DNA of 64,000 nt, taken from NCBI GenBank assembly GCA_028622995.1, contig JAJQJQ010000032.1, positions 806,001-870,000 of the forward strand. Direction: 5' to 3'. The notes below the pieces were generated by a model. The model ran no database searches. It was not told the DNA's origin and saw nothing but the letters and a program-made list of their open reading frames with translations. Shown here piece after piece: positions 23,965-35,869 of this stretch; the stretch's first letter is position 1; each line of letters begins with the position of its first letter. Both the position numbers and the translations under genes were made by a program. This stretch comes from Panagrolaimus kolymaensis. Lineage: Eukaryota; Nematoda; Chromadorea; Rhabditida; Panagrolaimidae.

Positions 23965-26900
23965 AGTTTATGCAGTTAAATGGTATGTAAAACTAAAAAA
24001 AATCATGAAGTAAAAAATGTAAGTATTAGCATTCGCGAAATACACAGCACATAACACGTTATTTTAATGATGGGTAATAGCTACATATTAACTCCAGCTA
24101 GTTTACTTAGCCACATAGAAATCGCTTCAAAATATAAAGCAAATTTTAAAGGAAAAAGGTACAATTTTTAATTAAATAATGAAAAGCGACGTCGAAGATG
24201 ATAAAAATGAATGAATGAAGAAGAAATAAAGTGAGAATGGTTTTCAATGTTGAAGACGCAGCAAACCTTTTTTGCCGCATTAACAGTAATTTACGCCATT
24301 TCGCGTCAAGAATAAACTCTGTGCAAATTTTTGAATATTTTGGTGAAGTTTGTGATGATTGTTTTAATTTGCGTCTCTTTTTTTATGTTGATTTGGTTTT
24401 CCATTTTTTTCTTCATATATTTTACTAATCCAATCAATTCCTTCTAACTAACTAATAATTTTTTCTATAAAACTCTCATATTTTCCAATGTTATTGATGG
24501 ATGAAATTTTTTTTCTCTCGTTCATTTGTTAAAAGTTTTAAAACTTCCTTCCTCTTCTGATTTCACACAAAAAAAAGTAATTTATTTGGCCGCCACCATC
24601 AAAATTTTAGAATCAAAGAATCTTTAAAGCTTATAAAGATCAAATTTTAATTTTTTAATGAAATATCTTTTTTTGATGAATGTCTTTCGCTGCAATTCCT
24701 TTAGTTCGATAATATAAATTTTAATTTTTGCCTCTTTTAAATCAGTCATTTTGTTTATTTTAGCTTTGAAATTTTTAAAATTTCAGTTTGATTTATGATT
24801 CAAATACTTTACTCTTTCTTTTTTTATTATTTGATAATTAAAACATCAAAAAACACCGCGAAGCTTTTCTTTTACATTTGTTTTTGGAATATGAATGAAT
24901 CAGCCCAACCGAGAGATGAACAACAACCACCTCATTTCTCATTGATAAAACACAAACTCAAAAAAAATTAAATAATCCATTGTGAGTGTTTTTTAAAAAG
25001 TCTAAAAACTTTTTTAAGGCTGCTTGATGATGCAAAAAAGCAAGCAGCCACCACAACAGCAAGGCGAGATGAATAGTCGATGAATGCCATTCCTTCTTTT
25101 CTTTTTTTTTTTCATAAATATTTTTTTTTCTAAAGGATAAGAGACAAACGACAAATGACGAAGGAAAAGAAGGGTAAAAGAGAAAATATATTCATTTTGC
25201 ACTAACACAAGAAAAAAAAATTTTTTAAAGCTTTTTTTAAGACTTTAAAAGCAATGAAGGAAAAAGGCATTGAAAAAAGAGGATGCTTTTAGTTTTTGTC
25301 AATGTCCGAGAAGAATAAGACAGACACCCATCCACCCAACCGCCGCCATCGATGGAATAGCAGCAGCAGCGGGCGGTGGCGGCGGTGCTTTTTTTCGGCC
25401 AAGCAAGCACACGTTTTTCCTTTCTATTTTTTTAGCCTTCCTTTGTCATCGTGCTCGTCGTCTTCCACATTCTTTATCGTTATAAATATATATTTTTTAT
25501 TGTTGTTTCTTCGTCTTTTGACTTTTTTTCGGAAATTTTGCTAAGTGCCAATGCCATAACGCTTCTTTTTTTTCATCGTCTTTCCATTGCCTTTTTCCCT
25601 TATCTTTTTTTCTTCTTCTTCATATTCATGCATTTATTTTTTTCATTCTTTCTTTCTATTTTATTATCTTCGATAACGCTTCATTTATTTTCAGCCTTTT
25701 TTTCTTTTGCTATTTAAAAATGTTCCACTTTTGGCCTCCTTCTTCTTCGGCTTTTTCCTTCAGCAACTATGAACGACAACTTATGGTTTATTAAAAAATA
25801 ATAAAACTTTTTCCTCTTTTTTTATTCAAGGGATGATTTATTAATTTTTAGCAGGCTATTTATCATTTTTATATATGTTTTTTTTTCTCCATTTCCTTCT
25901 CATTTTGTTGCAATATTTAGACATAGATCGAATGAATTAGTTAGATATCGTAGCTCTGTAGAAGTTATTACGAGCAAAATACTTATTTGCAAGATTTTAA
26001 ATTAATTTTTGAATCTATAAATTTAAGATACCCGTAATTTCTTGAAACCTTGTTTGGGTCAGTTGAATTCTTTATTTTAAAAATCTTCTTTCTTGCATCG
26101 CATTTACTGCAACTACCATTATTTAAAGTTCGGCTTCGTCATAAAATATTTTTATTTGATTTTTAATTTTGTTAAAGGTAATTTTTCATCTTTGAAAATA
26201 ATTAAGACAATCTTGAGAGCTCATTGAGAAATCACCTTTAGAATGCAATTTGTATTTTTTAAAATTCACCTATAATAATTACTTACACCTTATGTTTTGT
26301 ATCGTTTTAAAATATTTTAAATCCATCATCAAACTAGCAAATTATTATTTACTTATGCAGTGGATTCCATTATCATATTTTTCTTAAACGGCATCGTACA
26401 AAATTTTTCCTTTTTTTAATTTCTAATCTTTTATTGATTAGATTTTAATTTAGGTTTCGTCAATTTATCTTCTTCTAGGTTCTTTTCACTCATATGATTT
26501 TAAAACTCATTACATTTTTAATCCATCAATGAAGAACGAGAAAAAAAACATATTTTTTTGCTTTTTTAAACATAAAGAAAAAACATTATCTTCTTGAATA
26601 ACACTGCTGCAGTAGTACCAGGCGATCGAAAAGTCATTTGGCCATTTTCTTTTTCTAATCAATCCTCAATGCTACTCGCATCGATTTACTTACACTCATA
26701 GCTTCTTTCTTTTCTTTCTTTTTTGACAAATGTCTTTTATCCTTTTCAAAATATTTTTTTTAAAACTTTTCCTACTTTTTTTAAGATTTAGAGAATTGCA
26801 ATTTTTTGTAGGCTATTAACAAAACCTACTAATGTTTAGTTTATTCTTTTTTTTTCTTCAAAAAAAAGGCAACTTTCCATTTCCCAAAAATTGAGAAGGT

Positions 26901-28170
26901 GTTAGAAAAATAAGTCACTTGACTTTCTTTATCTTTTTGTCAGTTGATTGTTTTAATTTTAAACTTCTTCGCTTGAAATTAAAAAAAAGAGGTTAAAGAA
27001 TTATTTGATGCCACACTCTTTTTCGATGGTCACTTTCACTCCCCAACTTTCATTGTTACGTTTCCCTAAAAAAACACTTTACCCTCACTTTTTTTGTTAA
27101 TGAAAAAAAGAAAGAAAGAATAATGAAAATAGCATCTATAGTCACAACTTCTTTTTTTTTATTATGGTGAAAATGAAATTAAACCAATTCACAATTTTTT
27201 TGTTGTGTTGTGTTGGCGGCGGAAGAAGCCTCCCAAAAACAAGTGCTTCTTTTTCTTTATTTTATTTCTTCCAAATAAATGTATGCTTTTTTCTTCACAT
27301 TTTTTTAAATTTGAGAATGTTTTGTTCTTCATCATTTTTTTTTGTGGCTTGCTTCTAGTTTTAATCCTAGGCTGCTTCTTTTTATTCTTTTTCTTCTTTC
27401 AAAGTAAACTCCTCACAAACAAAGCAAAGAGAATTTATTTTTCCAATCTTAAGCTTTCCCCAAACAAAAAAAAAATGCTTTATTGCTGCCTTTGTTTTTG
27501 TTTCATTTTTCTGATGAGTTTTTTTTTTCTCTTTGTTACATAGTTAAAAAATAAAGATGTTTGTTAATATTATTGATTCACCTTTTATCATTAAACTTGG
27601 CATATTATTGTAGCAATATTTTTTTAAACTAAAATATTTCTTAAGATCGCAGCTCTGACTCTTTTTAATTTCTCTCTATTCTTTGTTAGTCAACTAAATT
27701 CTTTTAAAGATAATTTACAACAATGTTTAAAAGCAGTTATTTTTTCTAAAATAAACCAAAAACCAGTAGAAAGCAAGTCGGTTAAATTTGCTAATTGTAC
27801 AGAGTTTCAAACCAAATTATGCTTTTATAGTTGGACAATGCTTTAAGATTATTTATTATATGCGTTCTTTCTTTCGTGTATTTTCTTTTTAAATAGCTTT
27901 TTTTTAACTCTTTGACAAACATATTTCAGATAAAAAATCAATTATTTGGTACAGATTATGTTAAATACAAAATTCCTTAATAAATAGTTTGGTATATTAT
28001 TAAACTAAATTAATTTATTATTTCACCATCGATAATGCGACCACGCATTTCTCTATTATATTTCAATCCATAATATTAGAGTGTTTTAAATTACTTACAA
28101 AAAAAAAGAATTCTAGCACCATCCAACTAATTACTTGGATGGGCATTATTAAATTGTTTCCGAATGCAAT
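23965..28170. other. 4.2-kb A+T-rich gap without a supportable gene
   Basis: Lies between the start of the helicase (-) and the first receptor subunit gene (+), so both promoters should be here. Open frames in it are T-rich low complexity without splice support. A short stretch at 24231-24428 looks more balanced but has no recognisable product. CAT/CTTTTT runs dominate 25400-27540. Confidence 0.5.
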
Positions 28171-31100
28171 ATGCTTGCAAAAATATCGGCGGCAACAACA
28201 ACGGCAGCAAAAGTAACGTTGATTACGCCGCCATTTTTTATTATAATTTTAATTATATTATTTCAAAATATTTTGGTTATTGAAGGAAATAAAGATGCTG
28301 CAAGATTATTTGAAGATTTATTAGCGGATTATAATAAACTTGTGAGACCGGTGGATAATAACGCCGATACGGTTGTTGTTCATTTTAAGCTTAAACTTTC
28401 TCAACTTCTTGATGTTGTAAGTTTTTATCCTTAAAAGTTGAAAAAAAAAATTTTTGATAAAAAAAAGCACACAAAGTGAATACAATTTGGGTTATCGACG
28501 TGACCTTTTTTACATATTTTGTCATAGTCTCTAGTTTCATTGTGAACCAATAGTGTCATTTTTTTTTTCCAATTTCTGTATCTTTTTTATATGTAGTTAA
28601 ATTTTTTTGCAACATTTCTTTTCAATCTCAAACTTTTCCCAATAAGTGTGTGCTTGAAAAAAAACTTCGTTCAAGGCCTTTCTTTTGTTTTTGTTTATAA
28701 AAACATCATTTTTATTTTATTTTTTTAAAACAACATCATCTATGGTAATAAAGAAATAAATAAATAAAAGCCACACATTTTTTAGCATGAAAAAAATCAA
28801 ATTATGACAACTAATGTTTGGCTTCAGCATGTAAGTTTCTTTTCTTTATATTTTTTTAATGCAACTTTTTAAAATATTGGCTATTTTTATTATTATTGTT
28901 TCTTTCTGCCCGCCACCCCCAACGGGGAATATATCTCCTTATCGCATTTCATCGCATTTTTTTTTCTTCGTGATGTGCCAACAAATTTCCTTCAAATTTT
29001 TATTTAAAAGACATCATTTTTGCACACATCTGTCAATCATAAAAATGGCAGGCGTTTTGATATGAAACGGAAGAATTTATTTTCAATTATTAAATTGAAA
29101 CTTTTTAAAAGTCAATTGCACTTTTGGCTGAATGCAAGGGTTTTAAAAACAAAATAAAATTAAAGAAATCCTAAACAATAATTAAAACGTTTTGAATAAT
29201 TTATATTTTGCAAAATTACTACTCGCTACCAATGCGCCTTATTTTTAAAAAATGTTTTTTTTTATAGAGATGGAATGATTCCAAACTTATATGGCGACCT
29301 GAAGATTATGGCGGAGTGGAAGTTCTTTATGTTCCATCTGATATGATATGGCTGCCCGACATTGTCCTTTATAATAACGCAGATGGTAATTATCAAGTCA
29401 CAATTATGACTAAAGCCAAAGTTACATATAATGGCACTGTAGAATGGGCTCCACCTGCCATTTACAAGAGCATGTGTCAAATCGATATCGAGTGGTTTCC
29501 CCTCGATGACCAAACGTGTGAAATGGTTTTTGGTAATAAAAGCTTTTTTTGCGGTGACACAAAGGCCAAGAGAGATAATTTTCTTCCAGGTTCATGGACA
29601 TATGGTGGCTTTGAAGTTGATCTCAAGCATAAAGATTCCCTTTCACAACGTGAAATTCAAGAAACTGTGATCGGCGTGGAAGGGGAATATCTTGAAACGG
29701 TTTGGGTTGTTGATGAAGGAATTGATTTAAGTGATTATTATCCATCCGTTGAATGGGATATTCTTAGAGTGCCTGGAAAACGGCATGAAAGAAGGTTGGT
29801 TTTGTTTTTTATTTAAATCATGGCACACAAAAAAAAGATTGCATTATTTTTGTTTATTTTAAAGATTTTGCGTTTGATTGTTTTTGTATGCTTTTGAACT
29901 TTGAGTAAACACGGAAGAAAGCAGAATAAAAAATAAAGTCCTCTCACGTGAAATTGTAAACGTGAGATTTTGGTTAAGGATATTCAAAGTGAGTAGGGAA
30001 GATATGGAATTGTAAATGAAGTTTACCAAAGGAAATGGCGGGAAAACCACCGGATGTTTACATATAGAAAGAATAATTAATTGCTGCTTCGACTAAAAGT
30101 TGATGCAATAAAAAAAATATATAAATTGATGGTTAATGTAGCTTGAGGAATAAATAAGTTGGAGGTTTAGAATGCATAAAAATAATATTTTGTAAAACCA
30201 AAATTAACCAAAAGTAAAAAATTTCAAATAAGTACTAAAACCAAAATGCAATTAATGGATGTAAACTTAAGTTCAAAATTTTGCTCGAAGTCAATCTCGT
30301 TTTTATAAACTTTTGCATTGTTACTTTAATTATTAAGTGCACCAGCGTTTTATATATCTAAAAATAACTACTAACAAAAAACTAAATAATAATTGATTTT
30401 TCTTTAGATATCCATGTTGTGAAGCTCCATTCATAGATCTCACATATGAAATCCATCTTCGAAGAAAGACCCTTTTTTACACGGTGAATCTCATCTTTCC
30501 ATCAGTTGGCATGGGCTTCCTTTGCGTTCTTGTCTTTTATCTTCCATCAGGTGGTGGTGAAAAGATTTCCCTTTGTATTTCCATTCTTATTTCTTTGACT
30601 GTATTCTTTTTACTTTTGGTTGAAATCATTCCATCCACAAGTTTGGTTATTCCACTTATTGGAAAATATCTTTTATTTACTATGGTTTTGGTTACTTTGA
30701 GTGTTATTGTAACAGTGGTTACTTTGGTAAGATTATTTTTGAAAAGAGAAGAAAGTGATTAAATAGCGTTTTAGAATGTTCATTATCGTGACCCTGCAAC
30801 ACATGTAATGCATCCATGGATTCGTAAAATATTTATTGATTGGTTGCCATATTATTTGTTTATGAGAAGACCAACGCCTATGGCAAAAAATACTTCCAAA
30901 GCTTCTAATGCTACTGCGGTAACAAATTTTTTTATCCTTTCTTCAGAGTGATGGATGTCGATTGTATTTTTTCTAAATTATTTTTCACTTATGAGTCCAA
31001 TGTTGTTTTACACTAATTCAATAAATTTTATTTTAGTTAGCAATGATAACGGCCGCAGGTGGAAAAAAGCGTGATTCAAGACCAAGTTTTTCAATAAGGT

Positions 31101-31634
31101 CGAGAGATCATAATTTTTCTGCTTTATTCGATCAAGTAAGCTTTGTTACTTGATTTGCATGGAAGAAAAATAAACTATTTTTAGATGGATTTTTTATCAC
31201 CAAATTATCCTAATTCTAATCGCAATTCCTATCAGGGAAGCAGTTCACAACGAAGTAGCTTTCAACGTGAGCACACTCCAATGAAAAGTGCTGTTGATTC
31301 TGTTACATATATTGCTGATCATTTAAGAAATGATAAAGAGGATCAACAGGTAAAGGCTTTATTATAAAATTACAAGAAAAACAAATCTTTTATTTTTGTT
31401 TTTGTGTCAAACAGTTACATTATCAAAGGCTGTCATTACTCGAAATTTTTTATCTTTCCTAAATCATAACTTTAATCTCAATAAAATTTTTAGGTTGTTG
31501 AAGATTGGAAATATATTTCAGTTGTAATGGATCGGGTTTTTCTTATAACATTTACTTTTGCATGTGTAATTGGTACACTTGTTATTATATTTAGAGCTCC
31601 TAATATTTATGATAATACCGCTGCCTTAGCTTAA
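28171..31634 (+). CDS. Nicotinic acetylcholine receptor alpha subunit (UNC-38/UNC-63-type)
   Basis: Nine exons join in phase: 28171-28416, 28786-28830, 29268-29532, 29590-29794, 30408-30726, 30775-30918, 31037-31135, 31185-31349 and 31494-31634 (TAA), 542 residues. A signal peptide (about residues 1-38) leads to [16 protein letters not shown] and [18 protein letters not shown]. The Cys loop is [15 protein letters not shown]. The vicinal pair YPCC before the first membrane helix marks an acetylcholine-binding alpha subunit. M2 reads [20 protein letters not shown], followed by the M3 helix, a Ser-rich cytoplasmic loop (exons 6-8) and M4. The 57-base intron 29533-29589 keeps the frame if left in and must be removed to restore the FGSWTY motif. 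Loop F is longer than usual (29 residues between the KH and GIDLS motifs). It would act as a cation channel subunit at cholinergic synapses; the two genes downstream are natural partners. Confidence 0.93.
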
Positions 31635-34152
31635 ATATTATAAAATTATTATTATTAGTTCTCTTGAAAAAATATTTTAAAAAATGAAAAAAAATATTCG
31701 TTTTAAAGGTTATTATTTTGCCTTTTATTGTTATTGAAAAATTGCTCCATTTGTTTTCCGTTTAATTTTTTGCTATGAATTTGAAACATATCATTAGGGT
31801 CTCTTTCATCTTTATTCTTCCTTTTTTTCTGTAAACTGTAAGCATAAAAATAAATGATTTATTGTAATAATTTAAACTTTCAAAATGAAAAACCAAATTA
31901 AAATTAATAATCGACAGCAAATTTGATTTAAATCTCAAAACACAATACTCTTTTTTGTTTACTTTTTTTCTTCAGCTCCATTATCAAAAACAAAAGTCAG
32001 TATTTTTGAGTCGACAAAATAACCCCAAAAGTTAAGGGATTAATATTTTATGCTTTATAATTTTAAAAGTAATGGATATTAGTCTTCTTCGTTGTTTTTG
32101 TTTTTAATGTCAAAATATAAAGATTTCAAGCAACACAAAGAAAAATAAACGAAACAAAACATGACTCGAAGAAAAAAAAGAAGATTACCCGGAAGCAAAA
32201 GAAAATAAGTCATTATTCAATGATACTTAAGCAAAGATGAGTAAAGGAAAATAGAAGAAAAAGTGACCAGTGGAAGTTAATCCTTTGTCAAAAAATAATG
32301 AAAGCATGAAAATTTTTTTGTGGAGGAAAAGATTGATGACCATTGGAGTTATGGAAAAAATATTTGTTGGTAGAATTTAAGGGAAAGTCAAAGCACAAAA
32401 AATGGCTTTGATTCAGAGATTTGAAATCCAATATTTTAAAGATTTAGAACCTTCGATTGGGAGAGCGGCATTTGTAAATTTCGGAAGAAGTCAGAGAATA
32501 AAAAATTAGGCAACAATTTTTTTAAATGAAAAAAACCCGATTACCAATTTGTTACAACCATATTTTAAGAATGTAATGAATTTACTGAAACAAAAAAATT
32601 AGAAAATCAAACTTCTGCAAAACAAATAATTTTAGAATCTTTCTTCCTGTAACACAAATGCAAAATTCTTCGAATAACATGAGCGACACCCTTCATCATT
32701 TTCATTTTAATAAAAAGTCGACTCTCAAAATTACATAAACATGCATACATCGATGAAGAAAAAAGCCACTTATCGGAAAAGGACCTATTTCCATTTTTCA
32801 ATTTTCAAAAAACATTGCTATCATCTTTTTCTTCTCATTTATGTATGTATATTAAAGGCATCTTTATCTCTATCTATCTACATACGTTTTTACTCAAAAA
32901 ATAATGGAAAAAAAGAAGAAAGCAACCCCAAAATAAAATGTTTTTTTTACTACTTCTTTTTTGGTTAGCTTTATTCAATCCATTATCCCTCACATTTCCA
33001 TTCCATTTTACACATTATTTTGTTGCAAAGGAAAATGAAATGGAATAAAACTATTTTATTTTTTTGTTTGTTTGATGCAACAACAATATTACCACCATTA
33101 TTTTTGCCATCATAGTTGAGACTCGTAAATTTTTTAAGTTTAAAAATTTTATGAAACTTAATTTTCATTGATTAAGAATTGTAATTATTTTTTGTAACTC
33201 AGAATTCCAAATCCTCTTCTTTACATGTTTTTTTGTCATCTTTTTAAAAGATTTTAAAATTTGATAAATATTTGATTTGACATATTTTTTGTTGTTGTCT
33301 TTTTGCATTGTTTGCGTTCGATATTTCATTGTTCATCATCATCAAGCAAACATGTAGCTTCTGGCTAGTTTCAAAGAAAAAAATGAAATATCATTTTTTT
33401 ATTATATTGGTTTAGTTTGTAAATAATTAAGAACATTAAAATGCTACTATTTTTTTTTAATCAGAAAAAACGTTAGTGGCAGCAGAGAGGGAAATCATTT
33501 TGAATACGGACTTTTAATATGGTAAAATCTCACAGTACCTGAACTGAACATTATGTCATTTAAAAAATTTTTTTAGCGGCTGTTTACTATGAACTTTTAA
33601 AAATTTCTCCAACCAAAATCGTTTATTTTAAAGCCAAAAAGCTTGGTGCATTTCTTCTTCAAAATTTGAAGTTAATACCCTCCAACAAAAAAAAAACGAT
33701 GGCAGCGGCATAATCTTTGCCGTTATTATTGTTCTTGTTTATGCTCGCTTATTTAACAAAAAGAAAGAAAACTTAAATTCTAAAATTTAAAGCTTTTTTA
33801 ATAAAAATTGATTCAACTCCAATTTTATTTTTGGTTTTATTACTTAAATAGGCTCTTATTCATTGACTTTTCTCTCAACTGCTTGCTTTCAAAAACTGCG
33901 CCGGAAATTAACTATTTTTTTTTGGTGCCTCAATTTAAAACTGAATCTTTCCCTGCCTTTTTTTAAACAAAAACCCATTCCTTTTTTTGATGGTTTTCAA
34001 CCTTAAAAAAATTTCATTATTGAAATTCATTCATCCAAAGCATAATTTTTTCTTAACGATTTTATTATTCTACCTCGTGTGTTTCTTGTCTACCTTTTAG
34101 ATAAGCTTCCATTTTATTAACTTTTTGTTGTTTCTTTTAGCAGCAACCAATT
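31635..34152. other. Intergenic in the receptor cluster
   Basis: A+T-rich sequence after the alpha subunit stop. Short open frames on both strands are low complexity. Nothing supportable was found until the candidate signal-peptide exon at 34153. Confidence 0.5.
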
Positions 34153-34237
34153 ATGGCAGCAGCCAACTTCAGATGTTGCAAACTGTTAAATATTAATTTT
34201 TGTAAATTTTTATTAATTTCAATCACCAGCTTTTATC
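34153..34237 (+). CDS. Candidate alternative first exon with signal peptide
   Basis: After a TTTCTTTTAG acceptor and 12 bases of leader, an ATG opens 28 codons reading MAAANFRCCKLLNINF then CKFLLISITSFY, a plausible secretory signal, and stops at a good donor (TATC/GTAAGT) in phase 1. There is no in-frame continuation nearby. Both downstream non-alpha receptor subunits begin their bodies with exons that need a phase-1 partner (36414 and 38585), so this exon could serve either. It could also be a chance frame. The acceptor just before the ATG looks like a trans-splice site. Confidence 0.35.
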
Positions 34238-35869
34238 GTAAGTTTTTTTTAAACATTATTTTCAAGTGATCCTGCTCTGCTGTATTGCATTGTATATAAA
34301 AAGTTACTTACAGTATTAAAAGTGATAGAGCAATTTAACCCAGAAATTAAAGCAATATCATGAAACATTAGAAACAAAAGTTTAAAAATTTTTCATCATA
34401 AAGAAAAATAACTTTTTCAATTTCTAAAAAATTAAAGCCCTCCTTTTTAATTTTTAAGTTTTTTCTCTGCCTAAATTATTATACATAAAATATTCGAGTT
34501 AAAAAATGTTTCATTAATGTTTGTATTCCTTTAAAAATAACAAATTGATTGATGTAACAAGAAAAACAGTTTTAGCGGCGTTTTCTTTTATAAGAATTAC
34601 AGTAACATATTTTATTACATGAAAGTGACGGTCTCCTTTTTTATGCACTTTAAAATCACTTTTTTGTATATTTAATTTTTGAAAAAACTTTGAATAAAGA
34701 ATCGAAATAGGAACTGTTCTTTTTTTGTTATCGCTTTTTTTACAAAAATGTTTCTGAAAAGTGTTTGCTTTTATTTTAATTTTAATATGCGTCATTTTCA
34801 AATATTTCCATTTTGTTTTTTAATATGCCGCGTTTAAAGTTAGGTATTATTTTGTTTTAATGTTTAATTAAAAATATATTCTGTCAAATTAGAAATGTTC
34901 TATTTTCACACATTTTGAGTTCGACGTCGCGAAGGATAAGTTTTCCATCCTTTTTTGCTCATTTAATTTTTATTAGCGGTTTTTTTTTGGAAAAAAAAGT
35001 CATGAAACTAACTTTCTTTTCATTGCATCTTTTTTTTTGTTTTTAAAAACAAACAAAAGTCAATAATGTTTCCCTCTCATTTTGTTCTTCCTTACTTTTT
35101 GTTTAAAAGAAGAAAAACAATACTTAGTTTGGTCATCGTTGCTACTGCTGCAAATTTGAAGTCAACCCAAATACTGATGAAGACGATGATGATAATGTTG
35201 ATGGCATCTTAAATGATGAAAATGGAACTCCGCCCATAATATATTTATATACAAAATATATATCCATCAAAAAAAAACAAAAGCACCGTTTGACATTTTG
35301 CTGCCCCTTCTTCTAATGCTGCTGCCTTATTTTTTCTTTCTTGAAAGACTTAAAATTTCTGAAGGATTTTTTTCTCTTCTTCAAGAGAGGACAACTCATC
35401 TTTTTTCCATTTTTGGAGTGTTCGTGGCTTTTCTGAAGTTCCCGTGGAAAAAAAATAAGAAAAAGTTTCTCTTACTTTTTTTTGTTTGTGCCGTCAAAAA
35501 GAAAATAGAAAGATTTTCTTTCATTGACATCTCTTCTCTTTTTTCGTTATGTTTTATTGAAACAAATTTTTTATTTTTTTTTCGAGGAAACAAAAGTAAT
35601 CAAATCAGTTACGTGCCACCAAATTTTCATACATATTGACACTGAAGTAAACTAAAAAAACGTACGAAAGAAACAACGAAGACAACGATGCCTGAAGAAA
35701 ATAAAAAAGATTGAAATCTCTGATATTTTTATTCGCAACTTTTTTGAAAAAGAAAAAAGCTGTGCATTTTTGCTTTTCTTTGTTTTGTTTTCAATGGATT
35801 GAATTCTCATTGAGGATGAAAATGTGATGATGAGATTTTGTAAACTTGAAAAAAATATATTGTAAAAAA
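34238..35869. other. Sequence between two candidate first exons
   Basis: If the exon at 34153 is real this is intron or promoter sequence. An acidic open stretch near 35160-35240 (PNTDEDDDDNVDG) lacks a usable donor. Otherwise T-rich low complexity. Confidence 0.4.

Noticed and set aside
25270..25720. Plus-strand frames rich in Phe, Ser and Arg
   Set aside because: Low-complexity T-rich sequence with no splice support or family pattern.
29533..29589. In-frame insertion (starting NKSFFCGD) in the receptor extracellular domain
   Set aside because: It is a 57-base intron with GTAATA...TTCCAG ends; removing it restores the FGSWTY motif.
35129..35260. Acidic open stretch (PNTDEDDDDNVDG) as an extra exon of the receptor gene
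   Set aside because: No usable donor follows, and joining to the 34153 exon in phase brings a stop.
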